From positions 1,178,904-1,242,903 of the forward strand of contig CM021313.1 of NCBI GenBank assembly GCA_010645155.1: a DNA stretch of 64,000 bases. The letters are read 5' to 3'. The stretch comes from Tigriopus japonicus. Its lineage: Eukaryota; Arthropoda; Copepoda; Harpacticoida; Harpacticidae. This document shows, one piece after another, positions 1 to 11,368 of this stretch (position 1 is the first letter of the stretch; each line of letters starts with the position of its first letter). The notes below the pieces were generated by a model that worked only from the letters and a program-made list of their open reading frames with translations, was not told the origin of the DNA and did no database searches. Both the position numbers and the translations under genes were made by a program.

Positions 1-160
1 TGTCCTTGGTTGAACCGATTTTCAGGGTTGAAAATTTCAAACGGAAGTCCCAAAAGGATAAGTTGGTCAACAAAATACCATATGCACCTACAAAAGAAGT
101 GGGCAATGGCCAAGATCCGACATCACTCATTTCATTTTAATTCACGCTCCTCGGGCGTAG

Positions 161-341
161 CGTCGAGAAGCAACTCGACCCGGGATCCAACTAAAAAATC
201 CAACTTTAACCGAAGACGACTTTAACATTTGGACGAGTAAAATAAAGGAATGTGAGTTTCTTCGATTGTTTTATGAAAGGTCACTAGAATATTGTATCTT
301 GGCCAAACTCGAAAATATTGACCCTGATTTCGCCCTTTGAT
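161..341 (+). other. Short coding-like open tract, unrecognised
   Basis: The frame is open for about 60 codons between stops at 158 and about 341, with no start codon that looks convincing. From about 197 on, the translation has a protein-like composition: acidic and aromatic residues mixed, a run reading NIWTSKIKECEFL, little low complexity. It could be an exon of a gene running in from the left, or a decayed fragment. I recognise no family, and the surrounding frames are broken. Confidence 0.15.
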
Positions 342-3300
342 TGCTAAATCGGTCCAAACAATACAACTGTCCCTGGCCTACCCTTACAACCAGCTAAAAG
401 AAGGCTACAAAGGGAGCCAACGACAAACCTTGGAAATCCTCTTGGGGATCGAACCTCGAACTCGAACCTCGGCAAACTGAACACTTCTTGGTTCGATCAT
501 ACGTCCATTTTACGACATTACGGCATGCAAGATTGGTGGGGTCTGCAGAGGGACCCATTAAACTCGAATCGCTATCTCTCGTTGCCAGTTGAGTGGATTC
601 GCCAGCCAAAAAGGAAGTCCTTAATGCTCACGAACTCCCGCATGTATTGCAACAAAGGCGGTTGTGAACTTGTGCTCTCCATTTTACGAGGCTATGCATA
701 GCAGAGAAAATAAGTATTCAGGGTTCTTCTCAAGTCTTGGAAGAAAGTTGAGAGTTGTAGTTTTTGCCATTTTTCTTACTAACCTCAACCAGCCAAAAGT
801 AGTACGAGCTCTATTGGCTAAACGAGCAAAATAAACCTTAGTTTATTTTGCAATCTACGTGCTTCTCCAGGGCTCCACGAATACAATGGCTTAATTTGAG
901 AATTATATTGACAATAACTTGGGGGAAAAAAGTTTTGGTAGTCCACAACACCCACGTTAAGTAACGGCTTAAAACCGTAGGGAAGATAATGATAATGTTC
1001 ATGAAAAGTTTTTTTACTGGTCTTGGAAACTTGAAAAGGTGCTTCACCTAGCAACAAAAGCCTCAAACATTGGTCACCTGTCATTGTCAAGCTGGTTGTA
1101 AGAGCATGCTACGAATCAAGTTGTCATAGACGTGTTCGGTCCATTAAGATATGTTTCAATTATTCATGAGTTTGTGCTACCAAGAGTTGAATTTGAAAGT
1201 CTCCATTGGATAATTCCACGACAGCAACCAAACTTACTATTTCGGAGCCACTTTTGTTAGCTGACAAGTTTATTTCCTTCACCCAGCTTTATCCAGTCTA
1301 TCATTCAGTCAAGCCTTTCAGTGGGTCTCTTTGGCCTTGCAGCCTCTCACATATTTCCGACAAGTGCATTTAAACTTGGCTCTCCAAATGAAACGAGGGC
1401 CAGAGTGGGTCCGTTGTAATCACGCTCCAAATGACAAGTTTGTAATTATATCCTGAGGGGGTCTTGTGTATGAAAAATGACTATGGTCCCATATCCAGAT
1501 CATGCAAGTCACGGTCGAGTCACTAAAGCTGTTCGAGAAGTAGTATGTTTGCTTGCTTTGCCAAGTTACTTCGTCCGCCCTTAAGAAAAAGAATTTAGAA
1601 GGCAAGGAGGCCGTTAGTAATTCCACTGGCGTTTTTGCCAAAATCTCCACAAGAACTGCTCCTTTTCGTTGCAAATAGAAAAATAAGCATGAGCTTACAA
1701 ACGAACCATGACAGGACTAATCTTCTCCACATATCTTGTTCATCGTTAACGAAAGCAAGCTTGTTTTCGGTTAATAGCTCTCACCAAATAAGGTCTTTGT
1801 TTCACGTGTTTGTGCGTCATAAATCAGTTCTTTCTGACACTTTTCCCCCCTCTGTGGAACAGTTTTGTCGTCTGCCAGGTATAAGGTGAAGACCGTATAC
1901 CACCTTCACCACTACCCCAGTTTCAGTTTCCTCGAGGACAACACCTCAAGCCTGAAAATGTGTCTTGACTGTCTTCTGGAGTGAGATAGTATGCTAATCA
2001 GGTTGGCATGATTGATGAAGAATTCCTAATGCAACTTTGAAAATATTGCAGTGGGGCATATAATGAGAAGCGGGCTCCCAACTTTCGTTCATTTCCGTTA
2101 TGGAAGCTCTTGTATGCTAAAGAAGAAATAGTCCGTCCCTATGAAGCAATCTCTTCTTTGTCGATGGAGCTTTTGGCTACGGGCTAAACTTCAAGGACTT
2201 GTTTAGAGCTTGATGGGATGGCATCAACTCAACCATTAGATTCATGAGACTTCCAATCCTCAAACTCGCCTTCCGTGTTCCTTGTGGAAGGAAAGAGGAT
2301 ATAGGAACACGTCAGAGACTGAGTGAGAATGTGGGAGTACGCACGTGTGTCGTGCCGAGAATGGCACGCCCACACCCAGCTCCCAATCAGGTCGTGGAGT
2401 TCTTATCTTCTACACTGTACCTGCATGGGTTTGGTTGCTGCTTGAAAAGGATGTCGAGTTGCCAGGTCCTTTCTTTCCACTCATCGTGTCGACTTCAGAG
2501 GCGATGATGGCCTTTCCGAATGTGGAGGCACTACTAGCAAATCCCTATTGATTTTGAATCAGACAACATTCTCGCCCAGATTATCCCTTCAATTTCCATT
2601 TTCTTCGTCAATGCGATAGGCCGTGGAGGATCTACTGTATTGTTGACATGAGTTCAAATCTTATTCATATTTAGTCATAAGGAGGTGTTATTTTGATATT
2701 TCTTTTCACTCGAATGTTTTTATGTCGTTTTAGGATGAGAATGTGCTGTTGAGTCAGGGCATTTGGAAAGTGGAAATGGAACACATAACTAGGACGTTGG
2801 AATGGATCTCGGCTGTGGGACGTGAATTATTGATAAATCCCAACTCACATCGCTCTCCTGCTCTCAGAAGAGAGTTACGCTTCGTTGACGACCTAGTGAT
2901 TGATTAAAAATTCTCGAAATTCATCAATAATACAACCATCAAACGGCTGTGCCATTATAGAAACCAAGGTTGAATGAAAAGCCAAGGCCTTGGCAGGAGA
3001 TGCCAAGTTGGGAGCCTCCTTCGGAAGCAATCCTTGTTTGTTTTTCTGAGTCTCGCTTCGTTAATTGGACGCATTGGTTTCAACTCCACAAACCATTTCT
3101 GGATTTCCGTCTTTGTTCTGCCGTCTTCGCATCAACGTTTTTCTGAGTTCCTCGCGTTTCAAGTCCCGTTTTTGAAAGTCCATCCATCTAATCGACGACC
3201 GATGTCTTGCTCCCATACTTCGCTCGCTTTAAGGCCTTCCTCGTCATCAATGGTAGTGCTGACCACGCACCTTCTTCAAGATCGTGTTTGGAAGACATGA

Positions 3301-3609
3301 ATCTTGGGAACCGAGGGAATCAACATGGTCATGAATGATAGATTGACCTTCCTGAGGCTCTTTCCCGAATATGGAGGGAGTTAATGATATTGAGAAATGT
3401 CTGTTCGTTAGTCCTCGCTGTGCAGGAAAAGAAAGCGTTCACTCTTGTAAGTAGTACTGTAGAAGTCGCTTGGTCTTTTCGTACACTATTTTTCTCCAAC
3501 TTTTTCACAATGGTCGCTTCCCATTGTTCTTTGCGGTCCCTTTTCTGTCTTGGCTTCCTATCGTCTCGATTGTGGGATGGTTGGGGCAAAGTTCTGACTG
3601 TATATTGCA
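342..3609. other. Intergenic, no supported gene
   Basis: Several short open frames exist on both strands, all under about 125 codons, without recognisable domains, splice continuity or a coding-like residue pattern. I see no RNA gene or repeat that can be supported here. Confidence 0.5.
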
Positions 3610-3629
3610 ACACACACACACACACACAC
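3610..3629. repeat. (AC)n microsatellite
   Basis: About ten uninterrupted AC dinucleotides. Likely length-polymorphic. Confidence 0.95.
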
Positions 3630-3868
3630 GACTCACCAAACTTTGTACCACAGAATGTCACTCTTGCCTGTGTGAGTGTGTATGTGGGCATGGTGTGGTG
3701 GTTAGTTGTTCCGCATTGACAGGCCTACCCGAAGCAAGCACAAGAGATGTGGTTACTTCGGGGAAGGATCGCTTCCATGTCAGATCTACGAGTTGGATGT
3801 TTCGTTCACATTTCCCAAGGGGAGAGTCAACTGCTCTCCATCCAACTTGACTGGCTGCCCGACTCTTG

Positions 3869-3966
3869 AGGCTAGTTTTTTAAGCGCAAAGATCGATCTC
3901 AAGATCGAACTTACAGTACTAAAGTACGATCTTAAGATCGATCTTTGCGTCTTAAAAAACTAGCCT
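3869..3966. repeat. 98-bp hairpin / miniature inverted-repeat element
   Basis: The two ends are inverted copies of each other. Each arm starts AGGCTAGTTTTTTAAG and contains GCAAAGATCGATCT. The arms are about 38 bp, with one indel and one mismatch, around a loop of roughly 20 bp. The flanks carry at most a 3-bp direct repeat (TTG). It is either a very small MITE or a structural hairpin. GATCGATC inside the arms is itself palindromic, so the arms can also fold locally. Confidence 0.7.
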
Positions 3967-6120
3967 TTGATCTCCATTGGTGGCCAACATTGGAATTATT
4001 TGGGAAACGTGGGCTAACCTATTTGGAAAACTTCTTGGGGCTGCACAATTTAGGTAGAACCTATTTGCTTATTTTTATCGTCAATCGCGTTGTTTGGTAA
4101 CAATTGACTTCCTTTTAGAAAACATGAAGCCATAAAGACTTCAGAAGGGTTTTCCGCTCATCCGAAAGAACATTTCTGAGCTTGTTTTATGGAAACGAGT
4201 AAGCAGGCACAATTCGTCAAGGACGATTCACGATTTGGCATCTGCGGATAACTAGATCCTATGATTGAGCTGCTTCCGTTAAAAGGCATGTTGCTTTATG
4301 TCAAGCTTAACATTGTACTGTGTAAGTACGATTCCATTTTGGAATGTAAAAAGTGCTTCAAGGAACGTAAATTAGATTTAAACTGTTCCTTTCAGACAGA
4401 TGAAATGACATCTGTTTGGGAACAACACAAGATGTTCATGGCAGGTGGGAAAAAAGAGATGAAAATGGATTGAAGAAGACACAATAGGGGATGAAGAAAA
4501 TGTCGAATAGACGTACGAGTGAGAGCGATCTTCATTGAAAATCGATATCATGATTGGGACCGCCATTATGCCTCTCTCTTCCCTTAAAACTGTGTTCGAC
4601 TTTTTGGGTCTTTCCAATATCGGTAAATTCATTCTGCACAAAGGGAGTGAACCTATTCTCGACCCACCCTAAGACTGATATTGGTCTCAAAAGCAGTTCC
4701 GTAACTATAGAATCTAGGCATTTTCATTAAGTAGAAACGCATCCAAATGCAAGAGAAAAACGAGAGATCGACTATCTCCAGCTCATGCATGCCCATCGTC
4801 CTGAATGACCAGACCAACTTCTCTGCTACTGTTTGTTTCGAGTCTCGTTGCAAGACAGGCTGGCGGCCTTACTGATTTCCTGGCCCATAACAATGATAGA
4901 AATAGTGATAGAAGGACTGTCTATCTTCTCGGTTGGTACTGTGGTTATTGCTGTTGTTGTTGTCGTTGTCGATGGTGGTGGAAGTCCATCTCGAGTTGTT
5001 GTCGAAGGGTCCTTGTGGTCCTAGTGCAAGATGAGTAGATGCATGATGATGTGTTGGAGCAAAGAATCTTGGCATCACTCAAGGCGCGAACTTCGCCAAG
5101 TCCAGTACTAGATCTCCTCGTCCCATCATGAACACAGCAAGACACGAAGAAGACGCTTTATGGGAATAAAGGAATTCCCACAAAAGATCCTCCTAACTCG
5201 GAAACTGGAACAAAAAAACCCGAAGAGAGCGAGCAAAAGAGAACAAGAAGAAGAATCCTCATCGCAATTGATCCGAGACTTGTGAATTGTTCTGGTGTCT
5301 GTCATGTGTTGGTGTCCAAAAAGAGGCAAGTCTGTTTGAGATCGTTTCTCCGTTTCGCTTCTTCATTGGTTCACGTGGTTGATTGCCATCATAAGGCCAA
5401 CGGAGGGAGAAAATAAAGGCCAGGGCCTTGCCGCAACACATCACACTCCTCTTGCCGTCAAGCCCAAAGCGAGGTTCTCTAATGTGATATCTGGTAATGA
5501 ATTGGGCCCGTCAAGAGGAAGCTTCATAATGAATGGGTCCGGCGGTGGAGCATGTTTGGGCCATTTCCTCGTGTTGCCTCTCCCTCCCAATTAGAGTGCG
5601 GATTTCTTCATCCCACCACCTTTCACAAAGAAACGGTAATTAGGTGTATAGTCGGTCCTTTGGAGCGTGGCAGAATGTCTCTTCCAGATTTTCCTCAACT
5701 TCTTACCAGACTTTGACTCTGAAGGTCTAACTCACTGACCATAATATCCTTGCTTTCAAGCAAGACAAAAGAAAGAGAGAAAGAAGAAAAAGAAAAAAGA
5801 AGGGACCAGAGAGAAAAAAAAGAGAGCCGTTTCTCCTCGTCAACTTGGCCTTTTGGCTGCCCCCCCACAAGTTCGTGATCAACAACGCTGTCTTTGAAGA
5901 TGAAAGGGTTGCCTACCTTGGTGTCTGAATGAAATACACAGTGTTCCTCGTGTCCGCCAGTCATTTACCACAAAAGGCCGAGTTCCCCAGTACTTTTGAA
6001 CCCAGTCTAATCGATCCCGTGAGACAAAAGGTGGTGGATGAAAATGCAAATAAAGCAAGAACAAATCGCCATTGTGTGTGAAAATCAAACGCCCAACGAC
6101 CACCTCACTTAGTGCTCACA
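3967..6120. other. Intergenic, no supported gene
   Basis: Short frames only. Purine-rich low-complexity DNA lies around 5760-5830. Nothing recognisable is encoded. Confidence 0.5.
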
Positions 6121-6681
6121 ATGAAATCCAGGATTTACGTGACGACCTCGGATATCCTAAAAGATCAAGTCGTGCCCACAACGAAAGAGACTGCCTATTC
6201 ATCCCATCCACTTGTGGACTTGAACATCCAAGTCATGAAGTTCAACATCGAATCCGATGCCAGGGATGACGTTGATGACGAGAACAATGTGGGTGATCCG
6301 GACAATGTTCCTTACAATGTGGACTCTCAACAGTTTGACCGCATTGCCTCGATATCTGTGATGATTGTACTCTCCGTAATCCTCTTGGGACTTGTCTCGG
6401 TTCTGCTTCTCTATTTGTGTCGTGTGAGAGTGCCAGGCTTCTCCAATGTCTTCCTCTCTCACGGATACTATCACGAAGATCCGGACGAAAATCCTCCAGA
6501 GGGGGATGGGATGACCTCGTTGGAAGGGGTTAACACTGGAACATCTAGTCGAGGGATGGCACATGAAACCTCTCGGTTCCTGCAGCTCAAACGACATCCT
6601 TTATCTGCCAGTCACTACCATTATGGCCGACATCCGAAAAGGTCGGGTGAGCAAGAATGCTCAAGGAAGCATTCGATCTGA
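6121..6681 (+). CDS. Possible single-pass membrane protein, unknown family
   Basis: I do not recognise a family. From the first ATG in the frame (6121) the protein is 186 residues. Residues 1-74 are polar and become strongly acidic (about 46-62). Residues 75-100 form one clean hydrophobic segment rich in I, L, V and S, followed by RVRV, a positive-inside pattern. The remaining 85 or so residues are hydrophilic with an acidic proline-rich stretch. There is no cleavable signal peptide at this start, so an upstream exon could supply one. A good donor-like site (GG followed by GTGAGC) occurs near 6647, so the last dozen codons may be intron. The composition and the single membrane segment favour a real exon, but there is no homology evidence. 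Confidence 0.4.
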   Translation: MKSRIYVTTSDILKDQVVPTTKETAYSSHPLVDLNIQVMKFNIESDARDDVDDENNVGDPDNVPYNVDSQQFDRIASISVMIVLSVILLGLVSVLLLYLCRVRVPGFSNVFLSHGYYHEDPDENPPEGDGMTSLEGVNTGTSSRGMAHETSRFLQLKRHPLSASHYHYGRHPKRSGEQECSRKHSI

Positions 6682-8890
6682 CTCAGTGAACGAGGGAAGG
6701 CCTAATCTCAGACATTCAATGACATTCCTGCTGACTTGCCATTTGGATGGTTGGCTTTAGGTTGGGCAGTAAAGAGCCTTAAATATGACTCACGAGGCTC
6801 GATTCGATTCGCGATGTTTCACTTAATCAGAAAACTCGATTTTTTGGGCGCAACACGAAGCTTTAAAAAGTTCTCAAAAGCTAGTTTTCTCACCGTAATA
6901 GGCCCTACACCATTGAAAATCTCCTTTTTCTTCTCACTAAATTGGAATACAGAAAACCAAAAAAGCTCGAGAGAACATCGCAACCTTAAGCAGAGAAAAG
7001 AAAGCTGAATTTGAAACTGTTGTTACAAAAAACCTTGTTAATCCTTTTTTCTAAAATACTCAAGACTCCCGAATCAATTTGAAACCTGTTTCGCTAAATA
7101 CGCTTAAACGTCTCAAGTTGACCCTACTTAGTCTGTTGAAAGCTCGCAGCTTTTGAGTCTATTTCAAGGGACTCCTTTACAGCCCTAGTTTTGAGAATGG
7201 CCCCCCTCTGTCGACCTCTGGAAGTGCTCAGCCTCAACTATCTTTATCAAGACCATTAGTGACGAAAAATGGACGACTGATTCGAATAGTTCGTGATGTG
7301 TGACAAATGATGGAACATCACGGAAATCGTCTCAAGCGACAAGGGCGCTCGCTCCTTTCATCTTCAGATTCAAACGATCATTCCACGCTCAACAAAGAAA
7401 TTCGTGTTCCAAGCTTCGCATTCTAACCCCCACACAAAAAGAGGGCATTCATATGTTTTTGTCACTTTTTCTCTATTTGAGCCCGATCTATTTGGGGGAA
7501 TAAATTACCTTCTGTTCCTTGCTCGACGTATCCAACCAACTGAGAAGGGAGTTTCAGTAGTATTGTGTTTCGAAATTTTGTTTGGGCTTATAATATTATT
7601 GATAAAAACCTTGAGTTGAAAGAAAACCCACTTAAAACTTCAAATTTTATACTTGAACCCCGGTGAGGTAAAAGCTTACAAAGATGTGCAGTCAAGCAAC
7701 ATGCCAAATGGCAAAAATACCCAAATCCAAGAGACTTGAAAGAAATGCAATAAAATTGGCTGAGCTTATGGAAATCTAATTGGTTATTGCATTTATCGAT
7801 TAACTCCTTTCCAGTATCCTATCTATCGTAAAAATTAGAATATGCCGTGAAATTTATTGATTTTTTAATCAGTTTTCCTGCAATGCACTATGGTGATTTG
7901 TTAAAGAAACAGTTTTTTTAATGATTAATGGTTAAATGCGCTTGGCAATTTAGCTGTCACTCATCTCCACCTGAATGGATCTAAACCTTCAAAACCAACT
8001 TTTTATTTGTGTCTACTGTTGAGGGAAGAGCCCAACTGATTGGTATTTCCATTACGAGCTAAAAAGTTTTTGGTTATTTCCACCATTTCAACACTGAGTG
8101 AGTGAGGCGTTAATGCCAAATGTTGAAAGTTTTGTGAGGATTGCATTTTCGAACTTTAGGAAAACACTTGACTTAGTTCAAGTATTTGCAAACTGGCTCT
8201 CATATTGCCCTGCAATAACTTGGGTTCAACTGCAGACTTCTCAAATTGATGTCTTGAGGCTCCGAATTCCCCCTATGTCACGTTTTCAGGATTTTCGGAT
8301 TCTACTTTTTTGTCTGGAACTTACGATTTGAGCATGACTCTCAGAAACCATGACCAACCATTTGGGTTCGAAGTGGGAAAGGAAGTTTAAATGGTAGTTT
8401 TCCCAAAATCTGAAGATACCCGATCTTCTGGTGATTACCAGAATGTAATTTTTCCCCCTGTAGTTTTGATAGAAATGGAAGGCATGTCTTCCATGAAAAA
8501 AGCAAGAGCTTAGGACTTGATCATGCCAAATATATACCAAAGTGTTCATGGAGCCAATGGTTTTTCTTTTATCCATTCACTGGATCCACAACTGGCCAAT
8601 TTTGTGGATGATCTTCTTTACTAAACTAGCTTGTGCAATTCCCACATGAAAATATGGTCGAAAATATGAAAAATTGCTTAATTCCTTGAAGTTAGTTAAA
8701 CAAGATTAGCGAAAACTTGTTGGAAATTGCCTCAAAATTTTATCAATTCTTCTGAAGTTATTTCGGCAATGTCTTGTTTACGGTACTTTTCCGGAAAGTG
8801 GTCAATGAAATGCACAAACCAACATCCTCAATAAATGGCACTGAATAACTTAGAAAACGTTCTTTTAGTCAAAAGATTTTTGGCCCCTGC
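6682..8890. other. Intergenic, AT-rich, no supported gene
   Basis: Only short open frames with no recognisable domain. No RNA gene was seen. Confidence 0.5.
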
Positions 8891-9061
8891 AAAATACCCG
8901 CAACTTACTTGTTTGAGATAAAAAACATAATAAATGGAAGTGATTCAACATGGAAAAGAATCCTGAGTGGTGTGCCTCAGGGCAGTGTCCTTGGTCTGAT
9001 TCTCTTCCTCATCTTCATCAATGACACACTTTTAGGTACATTTTTCTGCAACTATTGGTAA
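8891..9061 (+). pseudogene. Non-LTR retrotransposon reverse-transcriptase fragment
   Basis: Translation in the frame of position 8951 gives WKRILSGVPQGSVLG followed by LILFLIFINDT. This is the SGVPQGSVLGP...LFxxFINDL block typical of jockey/CR1/I-like LINE reverse transcriptases, just downstream of the catalytic YxDD-containing region in gene order logic. The frame is open for about 57 codons and ends in a stop at 9061. No YADD motif, endonuclease or 3' tail follows. It is a short dead relic. Confidence 0.75.
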
Positions 9062-9524
9062 CTGAAAGGGTAAGAAACTTTCTGCCCGTCCCTAGTTATA
9101 ACAATGAAAATTCCACGGAACATATACTGCGTTTAAATAACCTCTCATTTTGGCCATTGCGGTAGGAATGAACCAAGAAGCACCTTAGGACTCCTTTGAA
9201 TTAAGTCATCTTGACTAATGAGTTGAAAATTACCCTAGATGGACCACATGATTGGAGCAAAGGATGGGTGGCAAGGGGCAATGAGAGGCATCGTAGTTTT
9301 AAATGTCACAGTAAAGATTCCACAATTTGTTTGGTCCACATTTGTGAAAGGTTGAAACAATAGATGTTGAATAATAAATCTCGTGCAATAAAAATTCCAG
9401 TACCTTATCTTAACTTGGGATGCTGAAATCAGCAAAAATCTGTGGTGCTAATAATTTGATACGCAGTGTACGTCTCCTAGAAATGTGCAGCTAATTGTAC
9501 AAATCATCGTCCTTCATGATGGTT

Positions 9525-10657
9525 CACGGTGTTCCGAATGGCGTTTTAGGTTTGAATCAAAATACCCAAAGACACCATGGCACTTTTTGGACCCACAATT
9601 CAATGGGGAACAACTTTACTTTTATTGTATTATAGTATAAGATTAGGTCCAGGGAAAAAGTTATATACCTAAAAACCTATTAAATATAACATTTTTAACA
9701 AGGTATTTAATCCATATTTAGAGACCATTTAGTTACCTAATGAATTCAAATTGAATAAAAATTCATTCAGCAACAACCGAGTTATTTGACTTTGAATGGT
9801 CCATTTTTGACCCCAAAAAGCCGAAAAACGCTACAGTTATATGAAAAAACAAATTCCCAAAGATTTCACATAGTTTTTCAATATTGCAAAAATAAATAAT
9901 TTTTTTCAGTTTTGGAACTTATGTCAAAATAGCTCAAAATAAGAAAAAATATCACTTAAAAGGTATTTAAAATACATTTTCCAATAAAAAACTTTTGCAC
10001 TATCAAAGACACTCAAAGTTGGGTAATAATTTTAAGTTTTGAAGAAATCGGTTAATATTTCAAGTTTTGATTTTAGTCCATTTTGAACATGGTCCTTCTA
10101 GAAATCGTAATTTTGGATATGACTCTGTCAGACATTATTATTTGTAATTTTGGCACAACACACATCATAGCGTACCCTAAATTGTTATGAAAATAACTTT
10201 CCAAAAACCTCATTTAAGTACATTTTAAGTGATATTTTTTCTTATTTTGAGCTATTTTGACATAAGTTCCAAAACTGAAAAAAAATATTTATTTTTGCAA
10301 TATTGAAAAACTATGTGAAATCTTTGGGAATTTGTTTTTTCATATAACTGTAGCGTTTTTCGGCTTTTTGGGGTCAAAAATGGACCATTCAAAGTCAAAT
10401 AACTCAGCTGTTGCTGAATGAATTTTTATTCAATTTGAATTCATCAGGTAACTAAATGGTCTCTAAATATGGATTAAATACCTTGTTAAAAAATGTTATA
10501 TTTAATAGGTTTTTAGGTATATAACTTTTTCCCTGGACCTAATCTTATATAATACAATAAAAGTAAAGTTGTTCCCCATTGAATTGTGGGTCCAAAAAGT
10601 GCCATGGTGTTTTTGGGTATTTTGATTCAAACCTAAAAAGCCATTCAGAACACCGTG
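9525..10657. mobile_element. 1.13-kb palindromic (foldback) element
   Basis: The arms, about 9525-9962 and 10217-10657, are inverted copies that match almost base for base over about 440 bp. Only scattered substitutions and one- to four-base indels separate them. A spacer of about 255 bp lies between. The termini read CACGGTGTTC at both ends, and the tetranucleotide GGTT flanks both sides (9521-9524 and 10658-10661), which fits a short target duplication. There is no transposase frame. The structure fits a non-autonomous foldback or MITE-like DNA transposon. The superfamily cannot be assigned from what is visible. Confidence 0.85.
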
Positions 10658-10661
10658 GGTT

Positions 10662-11120
10662 GTCATGGGTTGGATCGGTTGGATCTAAAGGCCGGGAACG
10701 TATCCAGAGTCAAAATCAATCTAGGATGAGTTGACTCAAAAACTTGAATAAATGCTATTAGGAAGCTCAACAATACTACTCTTCTCGAGATTTGTCTTCT
10801 ATTTTTCCAAATGGTGCTTATTAAGTAGAAACATACTATTCCATTTTTTTAACAGTATTTTATGTTAAAACCCCAGAATATGAATGCTAGAAAATCTTTC
10901 TATAAGACCCTATTGGCGCCGAATCAGATCCGATCCGAACATGCACCGATCCGGATCTGAGCTGGATAATTTTTTTTTATTTCGAAGTTCGCAACCAAAG
11001 CAATCCAATCCAAAAAGTTGCCGAACTGCCGAAGAAGCAAAAAATCTTGGCACCACCCATTCCTTTTAGCACGTTTTGCATTTTATGTTTTTTACTCTTC
11101 TTTGCATATTTGACATTTTG
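10662..11120. other. AT-rich DNA, no supported gene
   Basis: A 61-codon frame at 10884-11069 has no family resemblance. The stretch leads into the tandem array. Confidence 0.5.
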
Positions 11121-11344
11121 TTTGCATTTTTAGTCAATTTTTTCCACATTTTTCATGTTGTTTATTTGCATTTTTAGTCAATTTTTTCCACATTTTTCAT
11201 GTTGTTTATTTGCATTTTTAGTCAATTTTTCCACATTTTTCACGTTGTTTATTTGCATTTTTAGTCAATTTTTTCAACATTTTTCACGCCGTTCATTTGC
11301 ATTTTCAGTCATTTTTTTCACATTTTTCACCCTGTTTATTTGCA
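11121..11344. repeat. Tandem array, period 43-44 bp, five units
   Basis: The phrase TTTGCATTTTTAGTCA recurs at 11121, 11165, 11209, 11252 and 11296, with a partial copy at 11339. That gives spacings of 44, 44, 43, 44 and 43. The units share CACATTTTTCA and a GTTTATTTGCAT junction. The apparent 93-codon open frame across this array is just the repeat read in one frame. Confidence 0.92.
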
Positions 11345-11368
11345 TATTCTTGTGGCTTTACTCATTAG

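Noticed and set aside
3675..3790. A-box-like GTGGTGGTTAGT suggesting a tRNA-derived SINE head
   Set aside because: No B-box at the expected distance and no tail; evidence too thin.
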